This document shows positions 45,304 through 53,408 of a stretch of DNA of 64,000 nt, piece after piece. The stretch spans positions 1-64,000 of the forward strand of contig ONBJ01000006.1 in NCBI GenBank assembly GCA_900316025.1, given 5' to 3'. The notes beneath the pieces were generated by a model. It had not been told where the DNA came from, searched no databases, and worked only from the letters and a program-made list of their open reading frames with translations. Made by a program: the position numbers and the translations under genes. Numbering within the stretch: the stretch's first letter is position 1; each line of letters starts with the position of its first letter. This stretch comes from an uncultured Eubacteriales bacterium. Its GTDB lineage: Bacteria > Bacillota > Clostridia > Oscillospirales > Acutalibacteraceae.

Positions 45304-46116
45304 TCAGTCCGTATCGGAATTATGCTTTTTCTTAACGAGCAGTAACGCAGCTCCTAAATCAGCCATAAGTATTGCATAAAGAAAACCTGCATAATTACTG
45401 TCTGACGTAACAACAATACTTTTATATTCTTTGCTTTTGTCTGTTTTAGTGTTCAGACCAAGCTTTTCTGCTAATTCCTGCTTCAGGGCTTCCCATTTTT
45501 CGTCCCGATCCGGGGCTTCAGTCGGATACTCCGGATCCCATATTATATCATCATCATCAATTTTGCCCCAAGTGTCAGCATATTTCTTAACAAAGTTATC
45601 ATAAATCATCTGATTTGTTTCACCGGGAAGATAAGCATTACCTATAATATTGCCCAAGGATGAAATAACCTTATGAGGGCCGCAGTCAGGATTGTTTCTC
45701 CAACCAAGACCGTAAGAAACCCTCTTTGAGTCAACGGGGTTCTCAAACGGCTCGTCCATTACATAGCAGGTGTCACCAATGCAGTTTGCGTTCATAACCG
45801 AATCGTATGTCTGAATACCTGTGTTACCTGAAATAATAATCAAATTCCAATCTCCCTCAGGCACCTGATATGTTGCTTTATCATCGCCCTTTGACCATTT
45901 CATTTTCTCATCAGCTGTCTGCCACTCATAAAGACCTTCACCGCCGGGAAGTCCGTTCCAAATGTGAGCATAAAATGTTTTGTTAGCGTTAGCCCATGTT
46001 TCGGGAACATCAAAGCTGATTTCACCTGAATAAGCCGATGAATTTAATGCAGCTGTACAAGCCATTATACCAAGCATAGCGACAGATGTCATTATACTTA
46101 ACATTTTCTTTTTCAC
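45304..46116 (-). CDS. Secreted protein with starch-binding-like domain and C-terminal anchor
   Basis: A 270-residue exported protein. The start is GTG at 46116 with GGAGG 8 nt upstream, giving a signal peptide cut near NSSAYS. The next 100 residues (KTFYAHIWNGLPGGEGLYEWQ, VPEGDWNLIIISGNTGIQTYD) look like the small beta-sandwich starch-binding modules of the CBM25/26 kind (similarity judged by eye). A linker and a C-terminal hydrophobic helix (about 240-260) with KKK follow. There is no LPxTG-type motif, so it is probably membrane-held. No amylase domain is present. Carbohydrate binding is an inference. Confidence 0.65.
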   Translation of the reverse strand: MKKKMLSIMTSVAMLGIMACTAALNSSAYSGEISFDVPETWANANKTFYAHIWNGLPGGEGLYEWQTADEKMKWSKGDDKATYQVPEGDWNLIIISGNTGIQTYDSVMNANCIGDTCYVMDEPFENPVDSKRVSYGLGWRNNPDCGPHKVISSLGNIIGNAYLPGETNQMIYDNFVKKYADTWGKIDDDDIIWDPEYPTEAPDRDEKWEALKQELAEKLGLNTKTDKSKEYKSIVVTSDSNYAGFLYAILMADLGAALLLVKKKHNSDTD

Positions 46117-46129
46117 AGCAGCCACCTCC

Positions 46130-46732
46130 TTAGTCTACCGCAGAAGTATGTTTTTCCCTTAGATAAGTTGATTCCAGGTCGGACAAATGAAGTTTTACTG
46201 CAAGCGGATATTTTTCATAAGCCTGACTCATCGTATAGCCCGTGCTTTCCTCAAAGCCTCCCATATGCCAGCGTATAGCCATAGCCTCGTCTATTTTCAG
46301 ACGCATAAATCTTTCAATAAGAAAGACAGATTTTTCTCCGTGACCATAAGGGAAAGCGTCCTCGACAGTATAGAACGGAACCTTTTCCCATTTTCCCGTT
46401 TCCTCATTCTTGACGTTGCGTGTCGAAATTTTATAGAAATTCGCCTTGCATAAATCGTGAAGCAGAGCGGTTATTGCAAAGCTTTCAATACTGTCTGTTT
46501 CCTCGTCATAGTGCTTTTCCATCATAACATTGAAAACGCTTATGCTGTGCATTACAAGTCCCTGCGGACAGGCACAATGATATTTTGTGCTTGCAGGGGT
46601 AGCGAAAAAGTCTGTTTTGCTCAGCCAGTCCAGAAGTTTATCCTTTCCGGGACGGTTTACGTGCTGATTGAACAAATCAAGAAATTCCGCCTTGTAATCA
46701 TGACTGCTCATATCTTCGATATTATTATTCAT
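46130..46732 (-). CDS. HD-domain hydrolase
   Basis: A 200-residue HD-superfamily protein with CPQGLVMHSISVF, the ALLHDLCKANFY motif (HD pair) and a later GHGEKSVFLI with IRWHMGGFE. Such proteins act on nucleotides or RNA ends. It starts at the ATG at 46732, with GAGGTGA upstream. It is closely followed by the secreted-protein gene (13 bp), though they need not act together. Confidence 0.8.
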   Translation of the reverse strand: MNNNIEDMSSHDYKAEFLDLFNQHVNRPGKDKLLDWLSKTDFFATPASTKYHCACPQGLVMHSISVFNVMMEKHYDEETDSIESFAITALLHDLCKANFYKISTRNVKNEETGKWEKVPFYTVEDAFPYGHGEKSVFLIERFMRLKIDEAMAIRWHMGGFEESTGYTMSQAYEKYPLAVKLHLSDLESTYLREKHTSAVD

Positions 46733-46779
46733 ACATTTCACCTCGGATTTCAGAATTTTGATTTATTGTATAATACGGA

Positions 46780-47328
46780 TTACATAAGACTGTGGTCATA
46801 AACGGCACGTTCTCCGCCGACAAATTTCGGACGTGTTCTTGCGGCGATAATTCTTGCCTGACCTATGCTACGCTGTTTAAGAGGAACAGGAACAGCCGTT
46901 TCCTTAAGGTGCATACCTATAAGAACTCCGCCTATGTCTATACCTGCACAGGCTCTTATTTTTTCGACAACAACAGGCTTTTTGAGAGCTTTATATGCAG
47001 CTGTTGCAAATGAACCTCCCGCCTTAGGCTGAGGAATAACGTTTACAGGCTCATAGCCGTATTTTTCTGCGGCTTCCTCTTCTATAACCAAGGCTCTGTT
47101 GAGATGCTCGCAGCATTGTGCGGCAATATATATTCCTTTCTCATTTAAAGCCTCATATATAACAGAAAAGACCGTTTCAGCAATCTGCGGAGTGGAATTT
47201 GTTCCAGGATTACTGCCCGTTATTTCGCTTGTAGAACAGCCTATGACACATATATCACCCCTGCGGAGCTTGGCACGCTCTAAAAGCTCATCTATAACAA
47301 CCTTTGTTTCATTTACTATATTTTCCAT
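46780..47328 (-). CDS. TIGR01440/DUF436 family protein (YwlG-like)
   Basis: A 182-residue protein of the UPF0340/YwlG family. Recognised by VIGCSTSEITGSNPGTNSTPQIAE, AQCCEHLNRALVIE, PKAGGSFATAAY, ACAGIDIGGVLIGMHL and RPKFVGGERAVYD. The family is conserved in Firmicutes and has no assigned reaction. It is a single gene with its own context, about 50 bp upstream of the HD gene. Confidence 0.92.
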   Translation of the reverse strand: MENIVNETKVVIDELLERAKLRRGDICVIGCSTSEITGSNPGTNSTPQIAETVFSVIYEALNEKGIYIAAQCCEHLNRALVIEEEAAEKYGYEPVNVIPQPKAGGSFATAAYKALKKPVVVEKIRACAGIDIGGVLIGMHLKETAVPVPLKQRSIGQARIIAARTRPKFVGGERAVYDHSLM

Positions 47329-47401
47329 AATATTAACATCTCACCTTGAATTATTTTATAAAATATTTATGTAATGATTATAAACTTTATTTCATAAAAA
47401 A

Positions 47402-47438
47402 TCAATAAAAAAATTCCGCAGCAATAATACTGCGGAAT
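47402..47438 (-). terminator. Terminator of the hemolysin III-like gene
   Basis: ATTCCGCAG (47413-47421) pairs with CTGCGGAAT (47430-47438) around an 8-nt loop. The minus strand continues into TTTTTTTATTG. Confidence 0.82.
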
Positions 47439-47470
47439 AAAAAATAACCGAATAAAATTTTTCTGTGATG

Positions 47471-48148
47471 TTATGTATACATAAATGACGTAAGTATTGC
47501 AAAATAATGAAGTATGCTTCCGCCGAGTGTAAAAAGATGCCATACGGAATGAAAATATTTTATTTTCTTTACAGCATAGAATATTACACCGATTGAATAC
47601 ACAACTCCACCAAGAACAAGAAATATCAGGGAAATCTTCGGCATTGAATGAATAAGCGGAACTATCGCAAAAACAATTGCCCAGCCCATAACAACATAGC
47701 ATACAACCGAAGCCTTGCGGAATTTTTCCAAATCAATGGAGTTGAATACAATTCCGAGTATTGCCGCTCCCCATACAAGTCCGAACAGAACCCAGCCCAA
47801 AGCTCCACGCAAAGATACAAGGGTTATCGGCGTATACGTTCCAGCTATCAGAAAGAATATGGTTACGTGATCCATAACTCTCATAACTCTTTTAGCCTTT
47901 TCGTTAGTTATTGCGTGATACAGGGTAGACATAGTATACAGTATGATAAGACTTGCTCCGTAAACCGAACCGCTTACAACCATCCACGCATCGCTACGCA
48001 TTGCGGAAACTACAATCATTACGACTGTTCCCGCAACAGCCAGAAGGCTTCCCACTCCGTGAGAAACAGAGTTGAAAATCTCTTCTCCGAGCGAATACCT
48101 CTTGTTCAGCGGTATATCAGACTTATTCTCAGAAACAGATTTGTCCAT
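47471..48148 (-). CDS. Hemolysin III / PAQR family membrane protein
   Basis: A 225-residue protein with seven hydrophobic helices and PAQR marks: EEIFNSVSHGVGSLLAVAG (metal His), STLYHAI, MDHVTIFFLIAGTYTPI, and near the end HSVWHLFTLGGSILHYFAI with two His. It is probably an integral membrane hydrolase-like protein (the family includes ceramidase-related enzymes); the hemolysin name is historical. The ATG at 48148 is chosen, with GGAGGGG upstream. Confidence 0.9.
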   Translation of the reverse strand: MDKSVSENKSDIPLNKRYSLGEEIFNSVSHGVGSLLAVAGTVVMIVVSAMRSDAWMVVSGSVYGASLIILYTMSTLYHAITNEKAKRVMRVMDHVTIFFLIAGTYTPITLVSLRGALGWVLFGLVWGAAILGIVFNSIDLEKFRKASVVCYVVMGWAIVFAIVPLIHSMPKISLIFLVLGGVVYSIGVIFYAVKKIKYFHSVWHLFTLGGSILHYFAILTSFMYT

Positions 48149-48197
48149 AAAAAAACACTTCCCCTCCAATTATTTATTTTTTTATTTTAATATAGGT

Positions 48198-48226
48198 TTG
48201 CACTTTTTGTAAATATATTATATAAT
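48198..48226 (+). promoter_or_regulatory. Promoter of degV
   Basis: TTGCAC (48198-48203), a 17-bp spacer and TATAAT (48221-48226), 75 bp upstream of the start. Confidence 0.78.
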
Positions 48227-48301
48227 GAATTTGTTAATAAATTCAGCAATTTTTTAAAATTTTTCTGAAAATTATCAGATTTATTCAGGAGGCGTATTAT
48301 A

Positions 48302-49156
48302 TTGAGTAAAAAAGTAATTATAAGTGCAGACAGCACCTGCGATTTACCGTCAGAGCTTATTAAAAAATACAGTATCGTACTTACACCGCTTCACGTGGTA
48401 TTGGGTGAAGATACCTATGATGATATGGTGAACATCGTTCCGGACGATATTTACGCTCATTTTGACAAGACAGGTCAGCTTCCCAAGACATCGGCAGTAA
48501 ACGTTCAGGAATATATAGACGTTTTCAAGCCGTATGTTGAAGAAGGCTGTGAAATTGTTCATATAGGTCTGGGTCACGCTCTTTCGACATCGTTTCAGCA
48601 TGCTAAAATAGCCGCTCAGGAGCTTGAGGGTGTTTACCCCGTGGATTCCAAAAATCTTTCCTCAGGTTCGGGACTGCTCGTTCTGGAGGCTGCCGAAATG
48701 GCTGCTTCGGGTATGAATGCCGCACAGATAGCTGAAAATATAGCTGCTATGACTGACAAGGTAAGATGTAATTTTGTAGTGGATAAGCTTACATATCTTC
48801 GTGCAGGCGGACGCTGTTCGGCACTTGCTGCTATGGGAGCAAATCTTCTCAACATAAAGCCCTGCATAGAGGTTGACAATAAGGACGGCAGTATGGCTGT
48901 AGGCAAGAAATACAGAGGTAAGCTTTCAAAGGTACTTTGCCAGTATGTCGATAACAAAATGATAGAGTTCAACAACATAAGCAAAAAAAGAGCTTTCATA
49001 ACTCACGCAGGCATACCTCAGGAAACTCTCAGCGAGCTTAAAGGACTTGTTGAAAAAAAGAATTACTTTGATGAAATACTCATTGCAAAGGCAGGCTGTA
49101 CGATTTCCTCACACTGCGGTCCTTATACTATGGGGCTTATCTTTATGACAGAGTAA
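48302..49156 (+). CDS. DegV family fatty-acid-binding protein
   Basis: A 284-residue DegV protein (FakB type) that presents fatty acids to the FakA kinase for phospholipid synthesis. Marks are ISADSTCDLP at the N-terminus, the KTSAVNVQEY loop, LSTSFQHA, VVDKLTYLRAGGRCSA and the closing HCGPYTMGLIF. The start is TTG at 48302 with GGAGGCG upstream; no ATG is available. No fakA gene is seen in the window. Confidence 0.92.
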   Translation: MSKKVIISADSTCDLPSELIKKYSIVLTPLHVVLGEDTYDDMVNIVPDDIYAHFDKTGQLPKTSAVNVQEYIDVFKPYVEEGCEIVHIGLGHALSTSFQHAKIAAQELEGVYPVDSKNLSSGSGLLVLEAAEMAASGMNAAQIAENIAAMTDKVRCNFVVDKLTYLRAGGRCSALAAMGANLLNIKPCIEVDNKDGSMAVGKKYRGKLSKVLCQYVDNKMIEFNNISKKRAFITHAGIPQETLSELKGLVEKKNYFDEILIAKAGCTISSHCGPYTMGLIFMTE

Positions 49157-49169
49157 GCACGATTTTCAG

Positions 49170-49264
49170 GCGATTGCAGCCCCTGCGGACAAATGTCCGC
49201 AGCATAAAAAGTGCTTAAGCACTTTTTAAATCAAAATACGCAGTATTTTGATGGCTGCAATCGC
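49170..49264. repeat. Cloverleaf element 4 (95 bp, less regular)
   Basis: Outer stem GCGATTGCAGCC (49170-49181) against GGCTGCAATCGC (49253-49264), 12 bp, perfect. Hairpins: 49183-49202 (8-bp stem, AAAT loop), 49205-49228 (10-bp stem, TTAA loop) and 49230-49252 (10-bp stem, GCA loop). Four bases are unpaired at the junction (49182, 49203, 49204, 49229), the only copy with any. It lies between convergent degV and the aquaporin gene, upstream of a separate terminator. Confidence 0.92.
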
Positions 49265-49288
49265 AGTATGTGCAAAGCCATATAAAAA

Positions 49289-49337
49289 GAAACGTTCCGA
49301 ACCCACATAAGGGAGATTTCGGAACGTTCTTTTTTTC
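49289..49337. terminator. Bidirectional terminator, degV / aquaporin
   Basis: AGAAACGTTCCGAA against TTCGGAACGTTCT with TTTTTTT on the plus side and TTTTTATA on the minus side. Confidence 0.88.
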
Positions 49338-49359
49338 CAAAGATTTTCAATAATTCTTT

Positions 49360-50130
49360 TTATCTAGCTTTGGACTTTGACTTGGATTTAGCAGAAGTCT
49401 GAGGTTTGCTCTGAGGCTCTTCAACTGCGGCAGCACAGCCGCTTTCAAGGAACTTGTAAACGAAAGCAGCCAAAGCAGCACCAACGAGAGGGCCTACAAT
49501 AAATACCCATAAGCATGATATGGGAGCAGTATTGCCTGTGAAAGCAGCGAAGAGAGCCGGGCCGAAGCTTCTTGCAGGGTTTACGCTTGTACCTGTAAGA
49601 CCGATACCGAGTATATGAACAAGAACAAGTGTAAAGCCTATAACAACACCTGCAAATGAGCCGTGCTTAGCCTTTTTAGATGTTACTCCAAGAATTGCGG
49701 TAACAAATATAAAGGTAAGAACAATCTCTACCAGAAGACCTGCAACGGGGTTGCCGTGAACACCTGCAAGACCGTTTGAACCGTATCCTTTGGTCATATC
49801 TTTTACTCCGCCAAGGTCAAAAATAAGCGAAAGCAGACCCGAGCCTGCAAAAGCACCTAAACACTGAGCAACGATATAACCCACAAAATCAGTTACAGTC
49901 ATACCTCCGCTGATAAGCACACCAAGAGAAACGGCAGGATTGATGTGACAGCCTGATATATTGCCTATGGAATAAGCCATAGCAATAATTGTAAGACCGA
50001 AAGCAAAGGCAGTGAGAATATAACCGCCTCCGTTAGCAGCATCGCAGCCTACAAGCATAGCCGTTCCGCAGCCGAGTGTTACCAGTGTCATAGTACCGAT
50101 AAATTCTGCGACATACTTTTTGAAATCCAT
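49360..50130 (-). CDS. Aquaporin / glycerol facilitator (MIP family)
   Basis: A 256-residue channel of six helices with both NPA half-helices (GCHINPAVSLG and GTSVNPARSFGPA). The second NPA followed by Arg-Ser-Phe-Gly-Pro-Ala is typical of water-selective AqpZ-type members. It ends in a Lys/Ser-rich tail. It has its own transcription unit. Water versus glycerol transport cannot be settled by eye. Confidence 0.9.
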   Translation of the reverse strand: MDFKKYVAEFIGTMTLVTLGCGTAMLVGCDAANGGGYILTAFAFGLTIIAMAYSIGNISGCHINPAVSLGVLISGGMTVTDFVGYIVAQCLGAFAGSGLLSLIFDLGGVKDMTKGYGSNGLAGVHGNPVAGLLVEIVLTFIFVTAILGVTSKKAKHGSFAGVVIGFTLVLVHILGIGLTGTSVNPARSFGPALFAAFTGNTAPISCLWVFIVGPLVGAALAAFVYKFLESGCAAAVEEPQSKPQTSAKSKSKSKAR

Positions 50131-50325
50131 AAAAAATCCTCCTTCCTTAAGATTTTGTGTAAACGGAGCATACAGTCCCGTCTAAACACTTTTCATAGTA
50201 TCACAATTCAATAAAAAAATCAACTTTCCAAAATAAAAATTTTTACATTCTGCAAAAAAATCAGCCCCGTCACGATGACAGGGCTGAAACAACATATATT
50301 TTTATTAAGAATAACTGCTTATAAA
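50131..50325. other. Intergenic region with gtrA-family terminator
   Basis: Upstream of the aquaporin gene. 50261-50287 is an imperfect hairpin (TCAGCCC ... GGGCTGA) that on the minus strand is followed by TTTTTTT, so it ends the GtrA-family transcript. No gene is seen. Confidence 0.75.
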
Positions 50326-50742
50326 TCACTCTTCAGCTTTTTTGAATATTATCAGCTTGCTGGCTACATAGTTCAGAATAATAACCAGTATATTTGAAAT
50401 TATCTTGAAAAGCAGATTGTTCAGATGAAGAACATCAACGCTTACATACATTATCGCAACGTCAAGAACTCCTGTAAGAAATCTGCACCCGAAAAATGAT
50501 ATGCACTCCTTGACAATTACGTCAGCCTTCCAAGACTTGCTTTCAAAAACGAAAATCTTGTTTGTAACATATGCAAACAATACCGCAATAATCCACGCAA
50601 TTACCGTACTTATTACGTTGCTTATGTTAAGCACATTGTAGGAAACCGCATATACCGCTATATTTACTATTGTAGTGCATACTCCGAAAAATCCGTACAA
50701 AATAAATTCCTTGTTCTTTTTTATCAAATCCAAAGCTTTATT
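50326..50742 (-). CDS. GtrA family membrane protein
   Basis: A 138-residue protein with four membrane helices and the GtrA pattern: FILYGFFGVCTTIVNIAVY near the N-terminus, VTNKIFVFESKSW in the loop, and LNYVASKLIIFKK at the end. The family helps flip polyprenyl-linked sugars for wall or envelope glycosylation. No glycosyltransferase lies next to it. The ATG at 50742 is preferred over an upstream TTG. Confidence 0.88.
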   Translation of the reverse strand, partial: NKALDLIKKNKEFILYGFFGVCTTIVNIAVYAVSYNVLNISNVISTVIAWIIAVLFAYVTNKIFVFESKSWKADVIVKECISFFGCRFLTGVLDVAIMYVSVDVLHLNNLLFKIISNILVIILNYVASKLIIFKKAEE

Positions 50743-50799
50743 CATTACTATACATAACCTCACAATAAAAACTGATAATTTTTTATCCGAATGAAAAAA

Positions 50800-52005
50800 T
50801 CAGAGTGCGTTTATGATTGACTGTGTATCCCTTGCAATTACAAGCTCCTCATTTGTAGGGATAACATAAACGTCTACCTTGCTGTCGGGTGCGGAAATTT
50901 TTCCCTCATTTCCTCCGACCATTTTCTTGTTAAGCTCAGGGTCAACCTTTACACCGAAACATGCAAGCTGGTCGCAGATAGCCTGACGGTGTTTGGACTG
51001 ATTTTCTCCAAGGCCTGCTGTAAATATGATAACGTCACAGCCGCCCAAAACTACATAGTAGCCGCCGATAAACTTTTCAATCTCATATCTGAGTATATCA
51101 TGAGCAAGCTCTGCTCTGGGATTACCCTCTTCAACAGCCTTGGTTACATCTCTGTCATCGCTCGATACTCCCGAAATTCCGAGAAGTCCCGATTTCTTGT
51201 TGAGAATGTCGCTCATCTGCTGAGGTGTAAGATTTTCCTTTTCCTCTATATAAGTAACAACCGAGGGGTCAAGAGTTCCGCAGCGTGTACCCATCATAAA
51301 GCCGTCAAGAGGAGTAAGACCCATACTTGTATCTATAACCTTGCCGTCCTTTACTGCCGTTATAGAAGAACCATTTCCGAGATGACAGGTAATTATTTTT
51401 GTTCCCTCAAGTGACTTTCCTGTAAGCTCAGCCCAGCGGCTGCTTACATAACGGTGAGATGTTCCGTGGAATCCGTAGCGGCGAATCTGATACTTCTCGT
51501 AATACTCATAGGGAATAGGATATATATAAGCCTTGGGAGGCATTGTTGCGTGGAAAGCCGTATCAAACACTGCTACCTGAGGTACGTCCTTTCCGAATAC
51601 CTCGATACAAGCCTCGATAGCCTGAACATGACCCTTATTGTGAAGAGGTGCAAGAGGTATAAGCTCCCTGATACCCTCAATTACTTCCTCTGTTACAAGC
51701 TCACTCTTGCTGAAACGTGCTCCGCCCTGAACAACTCTGTGACCTACTGCCTTTATCTCGTCGGTACTCTTGATAACGCCGTACTCAGCGTCAGTCAGCA
51801 TTGCATTTACCTGCATAAATGCTTCCTTATGGTCACTCATAGCGACTTCCTTCTGGATTTTCTTTCCGTCACTTGTCTTGTGACCGATGAAGCTTTTATC
51901 CAGTCCAATTCTTTCGCAGTTGCCCTTACAGAGAACGCTCTCGTTTTCCATATCAAAAAGCTGATACTTCAAAGATGAGCTTCCTGCGTTTATTACCAAA
52001 ATCAT
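50800..52005 (-). CDS. ackA: Acetate kinase
   Basis: A 401-residue acetate kinase (acetyl phosphate plus ADP to acetate plus ATP), a main energy-yielding step in fermenting Clostridia. Marks are VINAGSSSLKYQL, HRVVQGG, the VAVFDTAFHATMP region, RRYGFHGTSHRYV, CHLGNGSSITAV, TPLDGFMMGTRCGTLDPS and FTAGLGENQ. The start is the ATG at 52005; the TTG before it is not needed. No pta gene is adjacent. Confidence 0.97.
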   Translation of the reverse strand: MILVINAGSSSLKYQLFDMENESVLCKGNCERIGLDKSFIGHKTSDGKKIQKEVAMSDHKEAFMQVNAMLTDAEYGVIKSTDEIKAVGHRVVQGGARFSKSELVTEEVIEGIRELIPLAPLHNKGHVQAIEACIEVFGKDVPQVAVFDTAFHATMPPKAYIYPIPYEYYEKYQIRRYGFHGTSHRYVSSRWAELTGKSLEGTKIITCHLGNGSSITAVKDGKVIDTSMGLTPLDGFMMGTRCGTLDPSVVTYIEEKENLTPQQMSDILNKKSGLLGISGVSSDDRDVTKAVEEGNPRAELAHDILRYEIEKFIGGYYVVLGGCDVIIFTAGLGENQSKHRQAICDQLACFGVKVDPELNKKMVGGNEGKISAPDSKVDVYVIPTNEELVIARDTQSIINAL

Positions 52006-52080
52006 CAATGTACATTCTTCCTTTACTTATAAATTTTTTATTTTTGTCCGTTTACCCATTTCACAGTCAGGGAAAGCTTG

Positions 52081-52109
52081 TTGTAAAACGAACCAACGTA
52101 TTATATAAT
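52081..52109 (+). promoter_or_regulatory. Promoter of tmcAL
   Basis: TTGTAA (52081-52086), a 17-bp spacer and TATAAT (52104-52109). Confidence 0.7.
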
Positions 52110-52163
52110 AATACAAACCGTAGATAAATTCAACCTTTTTCAAAAATTTCAGAGGTGATAAAA

Positions 52164-53363
52164 TTGAAAAACTATGCGATTATAAGCGAATTTAATCCAT
52201 TTCATAACGGTCACGCTTATCTTGTTGAAAAGTGCCGTGAACACGGTGCAACCCATATCACGGCAGTTATGAGCGGAAACTTCGTGCAGAGAGGTGAACC
52301 CGCAATTTTTCCTAAGCATATAAGAACACTGATGGCACTGAAAAACGGTGTTGACCTTGTAACAGAGCTTCACCTACCCTTTGCGGTATCAAATGCACAG
52401 CAGTTTGCCGAAAACGGAACGGCTGTAGTAAACGCTATGAACTGCGTTGACTGCCTTGCTTTCGGAAGTGAATGCGGAGATATAAGCCTTCTGAATGAAT
52501 TATCCCGCCTGATAATATCCGATAATTTTCAGACAAAGCTCAGGGAACAGATAACAACAGGCATAAGCTATCCGTCCGCACTTACAAATACAATGAAAAT
52601 AATGAACCCGTCACTTTCTCCGCTTATGAGCGAACCCAACAATATACTTGGGATTGAATATATAAAAGCCCTGATACATACGGGTTCACAGATAAAGCCT
52701 GTTACGTTCAGAAGGATTGGTGACGCTTACAACGATACATATGCAAGCTCAGAATTTGCCAGTGCAGCTTCAATAAGAAAGCTTATATACGAAAATAAAA
52801 GCTTTACAAAATACATTCCTGAAAACTGTACCGATATATTTCTTTCTGAAATTCAAAAAGGAAATACCGCATTTCTGTCAGACAATGAAAGAGGCTTTAT
52901 ACTTAAACTGCGTCAGATGTCCTCAGATGATATTGCCGATATTGCCGATGTAAACGAAGGACTTGAAAACAGAATAAAGACTGCCGTAATGAACTCAGCT
53001 TCACTTGAGGAAATCATAGAACGTACAAAGTCAAAACGCTATACATATGCACGTATAAAACGTATACTTCTTGCCTGTCTGCTGGATATAAAAAAGGATT
53101 ATATGAATAAGTATGCTCCGTACATACGGGTTCTGGGATTTAATTCAAGAGGAGCTGAAATACTAAGCTGTGTAAAACAGAAAAAGCTTGCTCCTCTTGT
53201 GACAAAGATAAGCAGAACGGAAAATCTGTCATCTTCCGAAAAGGCTTTTCTTGATTTGGAATTAAGTTCTGGTGATATATACTATACATTTACCCGAAAC
53301 ATAAAACCTTGCGGCGAAGAATACCGAAACGGAATTGTTGTCTTAAAACAGCAGGATTTATAA
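52164..53363 (+). CDS. tmcAL: tRNA(Met) cytidine acetate ligase TmcAL
   Basis: A 399-residue enzyme that uses acetate and ATP to make N4-acetylcytidine at the wobble base of elongator tRNA-Met. The nucleotidyltransferase opening MKNYAIISEFNPFHNGH holds HxGH at residues 14-17. VMSGNFVQRGEPAI, ADLVTELHLP-like and FGSECGD segments follow. The start is TTG at 52164 after AGAGGTGA. It is divergent from ackA, which releases or uses acetate, a common and sensible pairing. Confidence 0.92.
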   Translation: MKNYAIISEFNPFHNGHAYLVEKCREHGATHITAVMSGNFVQRGEPAIFPKHIRTLMALKNGVDLVTELHLPFAVSNAQQFAENGTAVVNAMNCVDCLAFGSECGDISLLNELSRLIISDNFQTKLREQITTGISYPSALTNTMKIMNPSLSPLMSEPNNILGIEYIKALIHTGSQIKPVTFRRIGDAYNDTYASSEFASAASIRKLIYENKSFTKYIPENCTDIFLSEIQKGNTAFLSDNERGFILKLRQMSSDDIADIADVNEGLENRIKTAVMNSASLEEIIERTKSKRYTYARIKRILLACLLDIKKDYMNKYAPYIRVLGFNSRGAEILSCVKQKKLAPLVTKISRTENLSSSEKAFLDLELSSGDIYYTFTRNIKPCGEEYRNGIVVLKQQDL

Positions 53364-53408
53364 TTTCTGTAGGCGACACAGTTATTTTATTTCGGAAATG
53401 CCCGAATT

